A DNA stretch of 6,358 bases, from the NCBI GenBank assembly GCA_018061385.1, contig JAGOUF010000147.1, positions 1-6,358 on the forward strand, read 5' to 3'. Source of the stretch: Chitinophagaceae bacterium (GTDB taxonomy: Bacteria > Bacteroidota > Bacteroidia > Chitinophagales > Chitinophagaceae). The position numbers and the translations under genes were made by a program. The notes under the pieces were generated by a model, which did no database searches, had not been told where the DNA came from, and was given only the letters and a program-made list of their open reading frames with translations. Positions 1 through 5,538 of this stretch are shown here, in pieces. Position 1 is the first letter of the stretch, and each line of letters begins with the position of its first letter.

Positions 1-1588
1 CAACAATAGCAGTTACTTTACCCTGGGCAATTTGCAAATCAACTTGCTGCAATACAGGTTCGTTACCTGCACCTGGGTAGGTAAAAGATAATTTATTAAA
101 GCTTATCGTTTTATTGTTAGGCAATTGCTCAATAAATTGTTTATTATTCGGTTCTTCTTCCTCTAATTCATGTATTTCATTTAATCTTTCTAGCGATATT
201 TTAGCATCTTGTGCTTGTTGTATAAAACCAATTAATTGTTCTACTGGGCTATTTAGCTGCCCAATAATATATTGTACTGCCAACATAGCTCCTAAAGTAA
301 GCTGACCATCAATAACCGATTTTGCAACAAAAAAAGTAATTAAAATATTTTTTCCTTCGTTTATAAAAAAAGCACCAGCTTGTTGGTATTGGCTTAATGA
401 TAAACTTTTGTACGACAGTTTAAATAAACCAGCTTGTAAACTCTCCCACTCCCAACGTCTTAAATGTTCGACATTGTTTAATTTTATTTCTTGCATGCCA
501 TATATTAATTGCATAGTAGCTGTATTTTCTTTAGCAGCAATGGCAAAGCGTTTAAAATCTAGATTACGCCTAAATTGTAAAAATATTTTTATCCATAAAA
601 AGTACAGCAAACTACCCATCAAAAAAATAAAAAAAACAGCTACATTATATTGCAGCATTACAAAAGAAAAAATTACTAAATTAAATAAAGAAAAAAGTGT
701 ACTTAATGCACTGCCAGTAAGAAAACTCTCTATTCTTCTGTGATCGCCAAGGCGTTGTATAATATCTCCGGTTTGTTTGGTATCAAAATAACTGAGAGGC
801 AGTTTCATTAATTTAATCCAAAAATCGGATAGTATAGAAAGGTTTACTTTGGTGCTTATATGTAGCAATATTTTACTACGTATAAACTCTACAGTTGTAC
901 GCCCAAAAAACAAAGCAAACTGGGCAAATAATATAATATAAATAAACTGTAGGTTATGTGTTTGTATGCCAGTATCTACAATACTTTGGGTTAAAAAAGG
1001 TAAAATTAGTTGCAATAAACTACCCACCAAAAGCCCCAATACCAATTGTACAATGTACTTTTTTTGCTGTAAAAAATATTGCAATAAACTTTGCCAACCA
1101 ATGGCTTTGCCTTTAGTGGTTTCATCAAATTCGTTTAAATAATTTGTTTCATAAAATGCAGGTGTAGGCTCTAGCAATAAAGCAATGCCCAACTCTTCGT
1201 CTCCATTAGTGGTGCTTGCCCAAAATTGTAAAAACTCTTTTTTTGTGTACTTAAGTAATCCTTTTGCAGGGTCGGCAATTTCTATTTTTTTTAGTTTTGA
1301 ATTTGGCGTAAGTACTACAAAATGGTTTTGCCCCCAATGTATAATGGCTGGTAATGGTGCATCATGCAATAATTCATTAAAAGAAATTTTTACTTGCCTA
1401 GTTCTAAAACCTTGTTTTTCTGCAGCATAACTAATGCCCAATAAATTAACGCCCTCTTTACCAATTTCTGTAAGGTTTCGTAAATGGTTTATTGCAATAG
1501 ATTTACCATAATATTTTGATACCATGCGTAAGCAAGTGGGACCACAATCCATAGCATCTTGTTGTTTAAAAAATGAAAATTTGGGCAT
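1..1588 (-). CDS. Peptidase-containing ABC transporter (C39 bacteriocin-type exporter), C-terminus missing
   Basis: This is an inner-membrane exporter that should cut double-glycine leaders and pump out the mature peptide. The 529 visible codons run from ATG at 1588 off the left edge. Residues 1-140 are a C39 cysteine peptidase: the box QQDAMDCGPTCL carries Cys15, with the oxyanion Gln just before it, and His89 (in NHFVVL) and Asp106 (in IADPAKG) complete the expected triad, so it looks catalytically intact. Residues about 170-460 are the ABC membrane domain, with hydrophobic helices near 178-204, 214-230, 297-313, 316-335 and 410-445. The ATPase domain starts near 495; Tyr504 in SFTYPG fits the A-loop. 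The window ends at GKVTAIV, just before Walker A, so ATPase motifs cannot be checked. The family usually has about 700-730 residues. Its obvious substrate is the GG-leader precursor at 3627-3875, in the same orientation. A HlyD-type partner would be expected but is not in view. Confidence 0.96.
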   Translation of the reverse strand, partial: MPKFSFFKQQDAMDCGPTCLRMVSKYYGKSIAINHLRNLTEIGKEGVNLLGISYAAEKQGFRTRQVKISFNELLHDAPLPAIIHWGQNHFVVLTPNSKLKKIEIADPAKGLLKYTKKEFLQFWASTTNGDEELGIALLLEPTPAFYETNYLNEFDETTKGKAIGWQSLLQYFLQQKKYIVQLVLGLLVGSLLQLILPFLTQSIVDTGIQTHNLQFIYIILFAQFALFFGRTTVEFIRSKILLHISTKVNLSILSDFWIKLMKLPLSYFDTKQTGDIIQRLGDHRRIESFLTGSALSTLFSLFNLVIFSFVMLQYNVAVFFIFLMGSLLYFLWIKIFLQFRRNLDFKRFAIAAKENTATMQLIYGMQEIKLNNVEHLRRWEWESLQAGLFKLSYKSLSLSQYQQAGAFFINEGKNILITFFVAKSVIDGQLTLGAMLAVQYIIGQLNSPVEQLIGFIQQAQDAKISLERLNEIHELEEEEPNNKQFIEQLPNNKTISFNKLSFTYPGAGNEPVLQQVDLQIAQGKVTAIV

Positions 1589-1600
1589 GTATACTTATTA

Positions 1601-1625
1601 CAATAATGCTGTTTAGCTATTATTG
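1601..1625 (-). promoter_or_regulatory. Hairpin in the leader of the ABC transporter gene
   Basis: The arms CAATAATGCT (1601-1610) and AGC-T-ATTATTG (1615-1625) pair over ten base pairs with one bulged base and a four-base loop. The element lies about a dozen bases upstream of the transporter start codon. It has no T-run on either side, so it is not a standard terminator. It could be an operator or an mRNA leader stem, or it could be chance in AT-rich DNA. Confidence 0.3.
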
Positions 1626-1850
1626 ATAGAGGTAAGATAATTTTATTTTAGAAAAAAGTTAGTGAGGGTATTAAAGAAAGCGAAAGGATAAAAGCCCTGT
1701 GGAAAGCCAATGGACGATGTGTACTTTTTGCTTCTACTAAATTAACGCACTTTCCTTTACCAAACACACAAAGCCTTGCAAAGAGAAGATGCTGAAAAAT
1801 TCTTCGATTTTATATTTTGTGTTGGCAACATTGCTATAAAGGAAATAATC
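1626..1850. other. Intergenic gap between the 86-residue peptide gene and the ABC transporter gene
   Basis: I see no convincing gene here on either strand. The stretch 1665-1800 is less AT-rich than the genes beside it and holds only broken open frames. On the plus strand, about 47 codons from near 1650 end at TGA near 1791. On the minus strand, the frame of the 86-residue peptide stays open for about 38 codons past its TGA. Neither has a recognisable product. It may be the remnant of an interspersed repeat or a decayed gene. No match to the Bacteroidota promoter consensus (TTTG plus TAnnTTTG) stands out before the transporter, so whether it is co-transcribed with the upstream genes is undecided. 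Confidence 0.4.
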
Positions 1851-2111
1851 TCAAAAGCCAGATTCTAATTCTTCAATTACAACACAATTTGCCCAATGAC
1901 AAGTTTTTTTAATTGACTTAACACTATTTATGTAACATTTTCCTACAAATTCTATTTTCTCATCCTTACAAATTCTAACTAGAGTTGGGCAATCAGAGTC
2001 ATGATTGCAAGCTAATACATTGGGAAGTTTACCAATATTTTGTATTTCGTCTCTACTAAGTATTTTGCCAATATTCAGTAAACCAAGTTGCAATTTTTTA
2101 ATAAAGTTCAT
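1851..2111 (-). CDS. Six-cysteine small peptide with a GG-less leader-like N-terminus
   Basis: This 86-residue protein matches no family I can name with certainty. Residues 9-30 (LGLLNIGKILSRDEIQNIGK) resemble the leader of the precursor at 3627-3875, sharing LG and the exact LSRDE motif. At the point where that peptide has MGG, this one has GKL, so the Gly-Gly cut site is missing. The C-terminal part has six cysteines (Cys35, 41, 48, 59, 71, 76), the same number as the other precursor. The stretch CNHDSDCP...C...GKC resembles the C-x5-C-P spacing of small disulfide-knot peptides. Its ATG overlaps the TGA of the TlpA-like gene (ATGA, 2108-2111), which argues for translational coupling and for the chosen start. 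It could be a second exported peptide with an altered cut site, or a leader-carrying partner or immunity protein. The overlap and motif support it as a real gene; the role is inferred. Confidence 0.8.
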   Translation of the reverse strand: MNFIKKLQLGLLNIGKILSRDEIQNIGKLPNVLACNHDSDCPTLVRICKDEKIEFVGKCYINSVKSIKKTCHWANCVVIEELESGF

Positions 2112-3571
2112 TTCACTAGTATATTATTTATTGCGTCTTTTAATAAATTCCCACTACTTGGTTTTGGTAAATTAGTATAAAGCCTTCTCTTTAATTTGTC
2201 ATAAAGTAAATATCTAGGGATTGAAAACGACTTTTCAGTATCATAAATGCTTGAGTTTTTATCTTTTTTCAACTCATTAATTATCTCTTCCGTTATCCTT
2301 TTATTTATAATCGTATGTGTGCCTTTTATTTTTTGTTCTTTGAGGTAATTATAAACTTTTGTAGAATCACTTAACTTATCTACCGAAAAAAACACTTGGT
2401 GAATATTTTGATAAAACAAAAATGTAGAAACATCTGTATAATAATTAAATTCTTGTATACACGGTGTACACCATGTAGCCCAACAATCTATAAAGAAATA
2501 CCGATTATTAAATTCTTCAAAATAATCCTTAAATGTTTTACTATCAGCATTAACAATATTTACTTCTCCTATCAATTTCTCTCTCTGAAACAGTATACTA
2601 TCTTTAAAATTATTTATTTGAGGCAGATATTTTGAATTTGAATAATATTTTGAAAAGAGCTTGATATCGTCTTTAAAACTGTGATTTGGAAAAAGTCTTA
2701 AAAGACTATAAAGTTTAACTCCCCAAGCATCTTCCGCAATATTTTTGGGGTATAAAAAAAAGTATCCCAAATCTGATTTTTTTAAACTTGTATCATAAAT
2801 TATAGAATCCTTTCGAATAATATCGCTTAAAAAGTCATTATATAAAAATTTACCCGTAAAACAAAAAAGTAAATTTTTATTTTGTGCATCACCATAATAA
2901 TAGAAAAGATTTCGGTAATTAGACCATTCATTGTAATTACTCCACTTACTTGAAGTGTCTATTAATTTAACATTTCCAATTCGCCTTATTGCATAACGAA
3001 ATAGTGAGGCTTTTATATCTAGAAGGTAGAGTTCTATTGCTTCTGTTTTCTTATACTCCGTATAACTCAAAAACCAATTCTCAATAGAATCAATGTATTT
3101 TCTTGTATTTAAATAAAAGTCTTTATAATTAAAAAGCTTCTTTTCTATAAAATCAATTTCTGAAAATAATTTGGCTATAGGATAACATTCATGATAATAA
3201 AGATTGTTTGCACTTGAGTTACTTCCAAAAAAGTTCAGATAATATGCTGGATAGCTATTTGCTTTATTTTTAATTATTTCAATAAGAACTGAATCTTTCG
3301 GCGAGATTGCAATGTTAAAACTTAGTTGATCGTTAATATCAATATTTAATAACTGAGTCGTCGTTACAGTTAGTTTAACATTATTTTGCTTTTTAAGATC
3401 AATTTCTGTATAATCATTATGCTTATCTGGTTCGAAAAAAGAGAAATTATTTTTATAAACCTTTATTCTAGGAATATTCTCTTTATCTAAGTATTTGAAA
3501 CCAATTATAACATTATTTGCAGATACTATCTTTGATAAAAAGAATAAAAAAAATACTAACAAATTTTTCAT
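2108..3571 (-). CDS. TlpA-like thioredoxin-fold protein, secreted
   Basis: This 487-residue protein is probably a periplasmic thiol-disulfide oxidoreductase. Residues 1-18 form a signal peptide (MKNLLVFFLFFLSKIVSA, likely cut before NN). There is no lipobox cysteine. Residues 20-335 are a Lys/Asn/Tyr/Ile-rich region with no motif I recognise, as is common in long Bacteroidota TlpA proteins. Residues 340-487 have the thioredoxin fold: FIDCWATWCTPC gives the redox pair Cys368/Cys371, and SIPRYLLYD near 450-458 supplies the expected cis-proline (Pro452). The gene starts 55 bases after the stop of the double-glycine precursor, with a strong hairpin between them, and overlaps the next peptide gene by four bases. 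Sitting between two six-cysteine peptides, it plausibly reduces, forms or isomerises their disulfides. That role is inferred from context. Other members of the family reduce c-type cytochrome maturation proteins. The DNA looks more AT-rich than the flanking transporter and VKOR genes. Confidence 0.92.
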   Translation of the reverse strand: MKNLLVFFLFFLSKIVSANNVIIGFKYLDKENIPRIKVYKNNFSFFEPDKHNDYTEIDLKKQNNVKLTVTTTQLLNIDINDQLSFNIAISPKDSVLIEIIKNKANSYPAYYLNFFGSNSSANNLYYHECYPIAKLFSEIDFIEKKLFNYKDFYLNTRKYIDSIENWFLSYTEYKKTEAIELYLLDIKASLFRYAIRRIGNVKLIDTSSKWSNYNEWSNYRNLFYYYGDAQNKNLLFCFTGKFLYNDFLSDIIRKDSIIYDTSLKKSDLGYFFLYPKNIAEDAWGVKLYSLLRLFPNHSFKDDIKLFSKYYSNSKYLPQINNFKDSILFQREKLIGEVNIVNADSKTFKDYFEEFNNRYFFIDCWATWCTPCIQEFNYYTDVSTFLFYQNIHQVFFSVDKLSDSTKVYNYLKEQKIKGTHTIINKRITEEIINELKKDKNSSIYDTEKSFSIPRYLLYDKLKRRLYTNLPKPSSGNLLKDAINNILVK

Positions 3572-3587
3572 AATACAAAATTATAGT

Positions 3588-3612
3588 TAGGGGATGTCTT
3601 AAACATCCCCTA
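3588..3612 (-). terminator. Perfect hairpin between precursor and TlpA-like gene (attenuator or partial terminator)
   Basis: TAGGGGATGT (3588-3597) and ACATCCCCTA (3603-3612) are exact reverse complements around a five-base loop. The four G:C pairs at the base stand out in this AT-rich DNA. It begins 15 bases after the precursor stop codon and ends 17 bases before the next start codon. On the minus strand it is followed by AACTATAATTTTG, a T-rich but interrupted tract, so it may stop only part of the transcription. Such an element, or a 3' mRNA-protecting stem, would let the precursor be made in excess of the enzymes downstream. Confidence 0.65.
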
Positions 3613-3626
3613 GATACTGTAAGGAA

Positions 3627-3875
3627 TTACCAATTTGTACAATCTGTACAACTGCCACTTGAAGTACTTCCACAATAAGTTGCTACTTCACTCTGTAAAT
3701 AAGCTTGACTAGGTTGAGCACCACCTGTATAATACCAAGAACCTGGTGTACTACCACTACATGTACATGTGCAAGCACCCTCATATTCCAAATTCCAAGG
3801 ATCACCTCCACCCATTACTTTTTTAGCTTCGTCTCTGCTTAATGCAGTACCTAAGCTGGCAAATTTTTTGTTCAT
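3627..3875 (-). CDS. Double-glycine-leader cysteine-rich peptide precursor
   Basis: This 82-residue precursor is the likely main product of the locus. Residues 1-23 form the leader, MNKKFASLGTALSRDEAKKV followed by MGG. This pattern of basic start, LSRDE-type motif and Gly-Gly is typical of Bacteroidota precursors exported by C39-type ABC transporters (resembling the TIGR04149 group). The cut should follow Gly23 (or Gly24, as there are three glycines). The roughly 59-residue core is rich in Gly, Ser, Thr and aromatic residues. It has six cysteines in two clusters: Cys35, 37 and 39 (CTCTC) and Cys68, 76 and 79. An even count and redox genes nearby suggest three disulfides, though CxCxC could also bind metal. 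No lanthipeptide, radical-SAM or cyclisation enzyme is seen here. The matching exporter starts at 1588. No strong ribosome-binding site precedes the ATG; the sequence there is A-rich. Whether the product is a bacteriocin, a signal or something else is unknown. Confidence 0.92.
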   Translation of the reverse strand: MNKKFASLGTALSRDEAKKVMGGGDPWNLEYEGACTCTCSGSTPGSWYYTGGAQPSQAYLQSEVATYCGSTSSGSCTDCTNW

Positions 3876-3911
3876 TTTTTTTGGTTTTGGCCCTTCTATG
3901 TAAACACATAC

Positions 3912-3924
3912 TTCGACAGGCTCA
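3912..3924. repeat. Direct repeat, copy 1 (TTCGACAGGCTCA)
   Basis: These 13 bases are identical to 4220-4232. With a few substitutions the similarity continues for about eight bases (GTGTGACA here, ATATGAAA there). I recall closely similar TTCGACA-GCTCA sequences as scattered intergenic repeats in Bacteroidota genomes; that recollection is unverified. Confidence 0.7.
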
Positions 3925-3984
3925 GTGTGACATTTTACTAGAAAAGCGATTAATAAAATTAATTGTTTTTGCCGTTTTTTTTAA

Positions 3985-4005
3985 GTGGCAGTATGGCAAT
4001 GCCAC
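3985..4005. repeat. Inverted repeat GTGGCA/TGCCAC
   Basis: GTGGCA (3985-3990) and TGCCAC (4000-4005) can form a six-pair stem over a nine-base loop. GC-rich palindromes stand out here against the AT-rich background and look like parts of an interspersed repeat rather than a terminator, because no T-run follows on the minus strand. Confidence 0.45.
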
Positions 4006-4014
4006 CCTCACTCA

Positions 4015-4030
4015 CAAGCTGTACGGCTTG
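4015..4030. repeat. Near-perfect 16-base palindrome around GTAC
   Basis: CAAGCTGTACGGCTTG pairs end to end with only one T:G wobble. It could be an operator-like site or a stem of the same composite repeat. On the plus strand a T-run follows about ten bases later (4039-4045), so a weak plus-strand terminator is possible, but no plus-strand gene needs one. Confidence 0.4.
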
Positions 4031-4053
4031 CAAGTAAGTTTTTTTAATGTTAT

Positions 4054-4108
4054 ACTGAGTAACGAAGCATCTTTCTTTTATTGAACAGATTCCTCGTATC
4101 CTCGGAAT
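4054..4108. repeat. Composite repeat: CTGAGTAACGAAGCATCT plus ATTCC...GGAAT
   Basis: CTGAGTAACGAAGCATCT (4055-4072) is followed by an inverted repeat, ATTCC (4089-4093) and GGAAT (4104-4108), around TCGTATCCTC. I recall similar strings recurring between genes in Chitinophagaceae-like genomes, but this cannot be confirmed from one window. Confidence 0.45.
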
Positions 4109-4168
4109 AACATACACCCAGCAGCAGCCTTGTACTTCGGCACACTGTAGTTCATCTGGAATTCTTTC

Positions 4169-4187
4169 TCTCAGGAACTAACTGAGA
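4169..4187. repeat. Inverted repeat TCTCAG/CTGAGA
   Basis: TCTCAG (4169-4174) and CTGAGA (4182-4187) pair over a seven-base loop. Leftward, the direction of the upstream gene, the T-run comes before the stem instead of after it. This does not fit a terminator for the oxidoreductase gene. Confidence 0.4.
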
Positions 4188-4219
4188 AAAAAAGATACAA
4201 CCACCCCTAAATATCATAT

Positions 4220-4232
4220 TTCGACAGGCTCA
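4220..4232. repeat. Direct repeat, copy 2 (TTCGACAGGCTCA)
   Basis: This is an exact 13-base copy of 3912-3924 in the same orientation, about 308 bases apart. It lies only 14 bases past the stop codon of the oxidoreductase gene. The two copies bound the repeat-rich intergenic segment, which may be one inserted element. Confidence 0.7.
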
Positions 4233-4246
4233 ATATGAAAGTATTA

Positions 4247-5491
4247 TTAGGACAGTAAATATTTTAAATCGGCTACACTATATACTTCGGGTAATTGATA
4301 ACCATTTATAAATAGTGTTGGCGTAAAACTGATTTCGGTTTTATTGCACCATTCTTCCATTTTAGCTAACTCGTTATTTTGTTGCTCCAAGCTTCCATTT
4401 ACAGGGTATTGGCTTGCAAATACCTCATAATTTTTTTCTTTTGCCATATACCAAGCATCTAGTGCTTGCTTGGTTTGTTGCTCATTATTATTTGCAGCTA
4501 TTGCCAACAAATGTTTTACTGGTAAAGCTCTTTTATCGCCCTCCTTATTGGTAGCAGTAAATATAATTTGTGCTTTAATGTTGGGGTTAGTTGCTAACAA
4601 CTCTTCAATTACTGGGTGTGCAGTTGCACAAGGCCCACAATATGGGTTACATACTTTTACAATGGTATGTTGAGCATTGGCGTTGCCTATACTTATGCCT
4701 AAACCTTGGCTGCTATATACTACTTGTTTTTGCTTTAGCAAAAGGGCACTAAAAATTTGAGTATCATATTTAAAACGCATTAACTGCCTTTTTGTACGTT
4801 TGGCTTCTTGTGCCTTTAACAAATTGGGCTTTAACAAATACCAAATAATAACTGGTAATAAAAAAGAAAGTATAAATTGACTATTGAATATTAATACAGC
4901 ATTTTTAATTGATAAAGTTGTGAGTTGGTTGGTTGTGAGTGCTACAATAAATTCGGCTATTAATAAAACTTGTACTGTTAAACACAATACACACCATTGC
5001 TTGGCAATACGCCATTGATAATACACAGAAAAAATAGTGTAGGGCAATGCCAATAAATTGATTACGGCTATTAAAAATATTGCTTTTGGTGTAAAAAATA
5101 AGAGGGCTAAAAAGCTACCTGTAAAATAAAAAAAACCTATTTCACTCCAACTAAAAAAGTTAAACAATTTAGCTTGTTTGCTACTTAAAATTGCATTGCA
5201 ATTGGTTTTAGCACCCGCTGTGCAAATTTGTTGCAATATTGGGTTGGCTTTGTCTACCTCGTACCACAACAATAAGCCTGTTACAATAATACCCATTAAT
5301 TTTATACTGCTTATAATTGCAAAAAATGTTGTTTGCTGTACATTAACTGTGTGCAACATATTAATTGCACTTGCTACAATTGCAGTAATAGCCAACAGAA
5401 TTGTAATTGGTAACTGTAAGTTTTTTAAAAGCTGCTTTTTGTAGTTGGCCTTAAAGTCTTTTTCGCCACTGTTGCTATTTGCTTCTGCCAA
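4247..5491 (-). CDS. VKOR-thioredoxin membrane oxidoreductase, C-terminal part of a frameshifted gene
   Basis: This is a disulfide-forming enzyme of the inner membrane. Residue numbers here start at the TTG at 5491. About six hydrophobic helices lie near 27-47, 55-77, 116-133, 135-158, 167-186 and 198-219. The vitamin K epoxide reductase domain has the loop pair Cys90/Cys98 with the family's seven-residue gap, serines at 114 and 116, and the quinone-side CVLC pair Cys167/Cys170. A thioredoxin/DsbA-like domain follows (about 265-414) with YCGPC (Cys285/Cys288), Cys281, Cys382 and the cis-proline in FTPTLF. Electrons would pass from thioredoxin-bound substrate to VKOR and then quinone. No ATG precedes the first helix: the first in frame is Met45. 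The frame continues upstream to the G8 tract at 5550-5557 through DFAKEWSGVVLLAEA, the usual end of the C39-like domain. So this is not a separate gene but the remainder of one that began at 5859. With the frame restored, the protein would have about 537 residues. Confidence 0.9.
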   Translation of the reverse strand: MAEANSNSGEKDFKANYKKQLLKNLQLPITILLAITAIVASAINMLHTVNVQQTTFFAIISSIKLMGIIVTGLLLWYEVDKANPILQQICTAGAKTNCNAILSSKQAKLFNFFSWSEIGFFYFTGSFLALLFFTPKAIFLIAVINLLALPYTIFSVYYQWRIAKQWCVLCLTVQVLLIAEFIVALTTNQLTTLSIKNAVLIFNSQFILSFLLPVIIWYLLKPNLLKAQEAKRTKRQLMRFKYDTQIFSALLLKQKQVVYSSQGLGISIGNANAQHTIVKVCNPYCGPCATAHPVIEELLATNPNIKAQIIFTATNKEGDKRALPVKHLLAIAANNNEQQTKQALDAWYMAKEKNYEVFASQYPVNGSLEQQNNELAKMEEWCNKTEISFTPTLFINGYQLPEVYSVADLKYLLS

Positions 5492-5538
5492 TAATACTAC
5501 ACCACTCCACTCTTTGGCAAAGTCATCAATTTTTTTGT

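Larger units (their letters stand above)
3876..4246. other. Repeat-rich intergenic region upstream of the precursor gene
   Basis: This 371-base stretch has no supported gene. It is a patchwork of short inverted repeats bounded by two copies of a 13-base direct repeat. A minus-strand frame from 4177 to 3959 is open for 72 codons but has no ATG and runs through the palindromes, so I do not call it. The promoter of the precursor gene must lie here or further up. One candidate operator-like element is the imperfect palindrome TATGTGTTTACATA (3910-3897, minus strand), about 21 bases before the start codon. No clear terminator follows the oxidoreductase gene that ends at 4247. Confidence 0.6.

Noticed and set aside
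408..743. Plus-strand open frame of 111 codons
   Set aside because: It is a shadow of the ABC transporter, whose minus-strand frame is continuous for 529 codons with clear C39 and membrane-domain motifs.
1737..1850. In-frame continuation of about 38 codons after the TGA of the 86-residue peptide
   Set aside because: The added residues have no cysteine pattern or recognisable domain, and a frame this long can arise by chance; stop-codon readthrough is not supported.
3576..3583. TAATTTTG on the minus strand, matching the Bacteroidota -7 box TAnnTTTG
   Set aside because: It is only four bases before the ATG of the TlpA-like gene, so transcription would begin inside the signal-peptide codons; no paired upstream box is evident.
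3842..4084. Plus-strand open frame of 80 codons over the precursor start and intergenic region
   Set aside because: It overlaps the leader of the precursor, runs through palindromic repeats and has no family features.
3959..4177. Minus-strand frame open for 72 codons
   Set aside because: There is no ATG start, it is made up of intergenic palindromes and repeats, and it has no recognisable domain.
5178..5444. Plus-strand open frame of 88 codons
   Set aside because: It lies opposite the VKOR membrane helices; the hydrophobic look is the mirror of the real gene.
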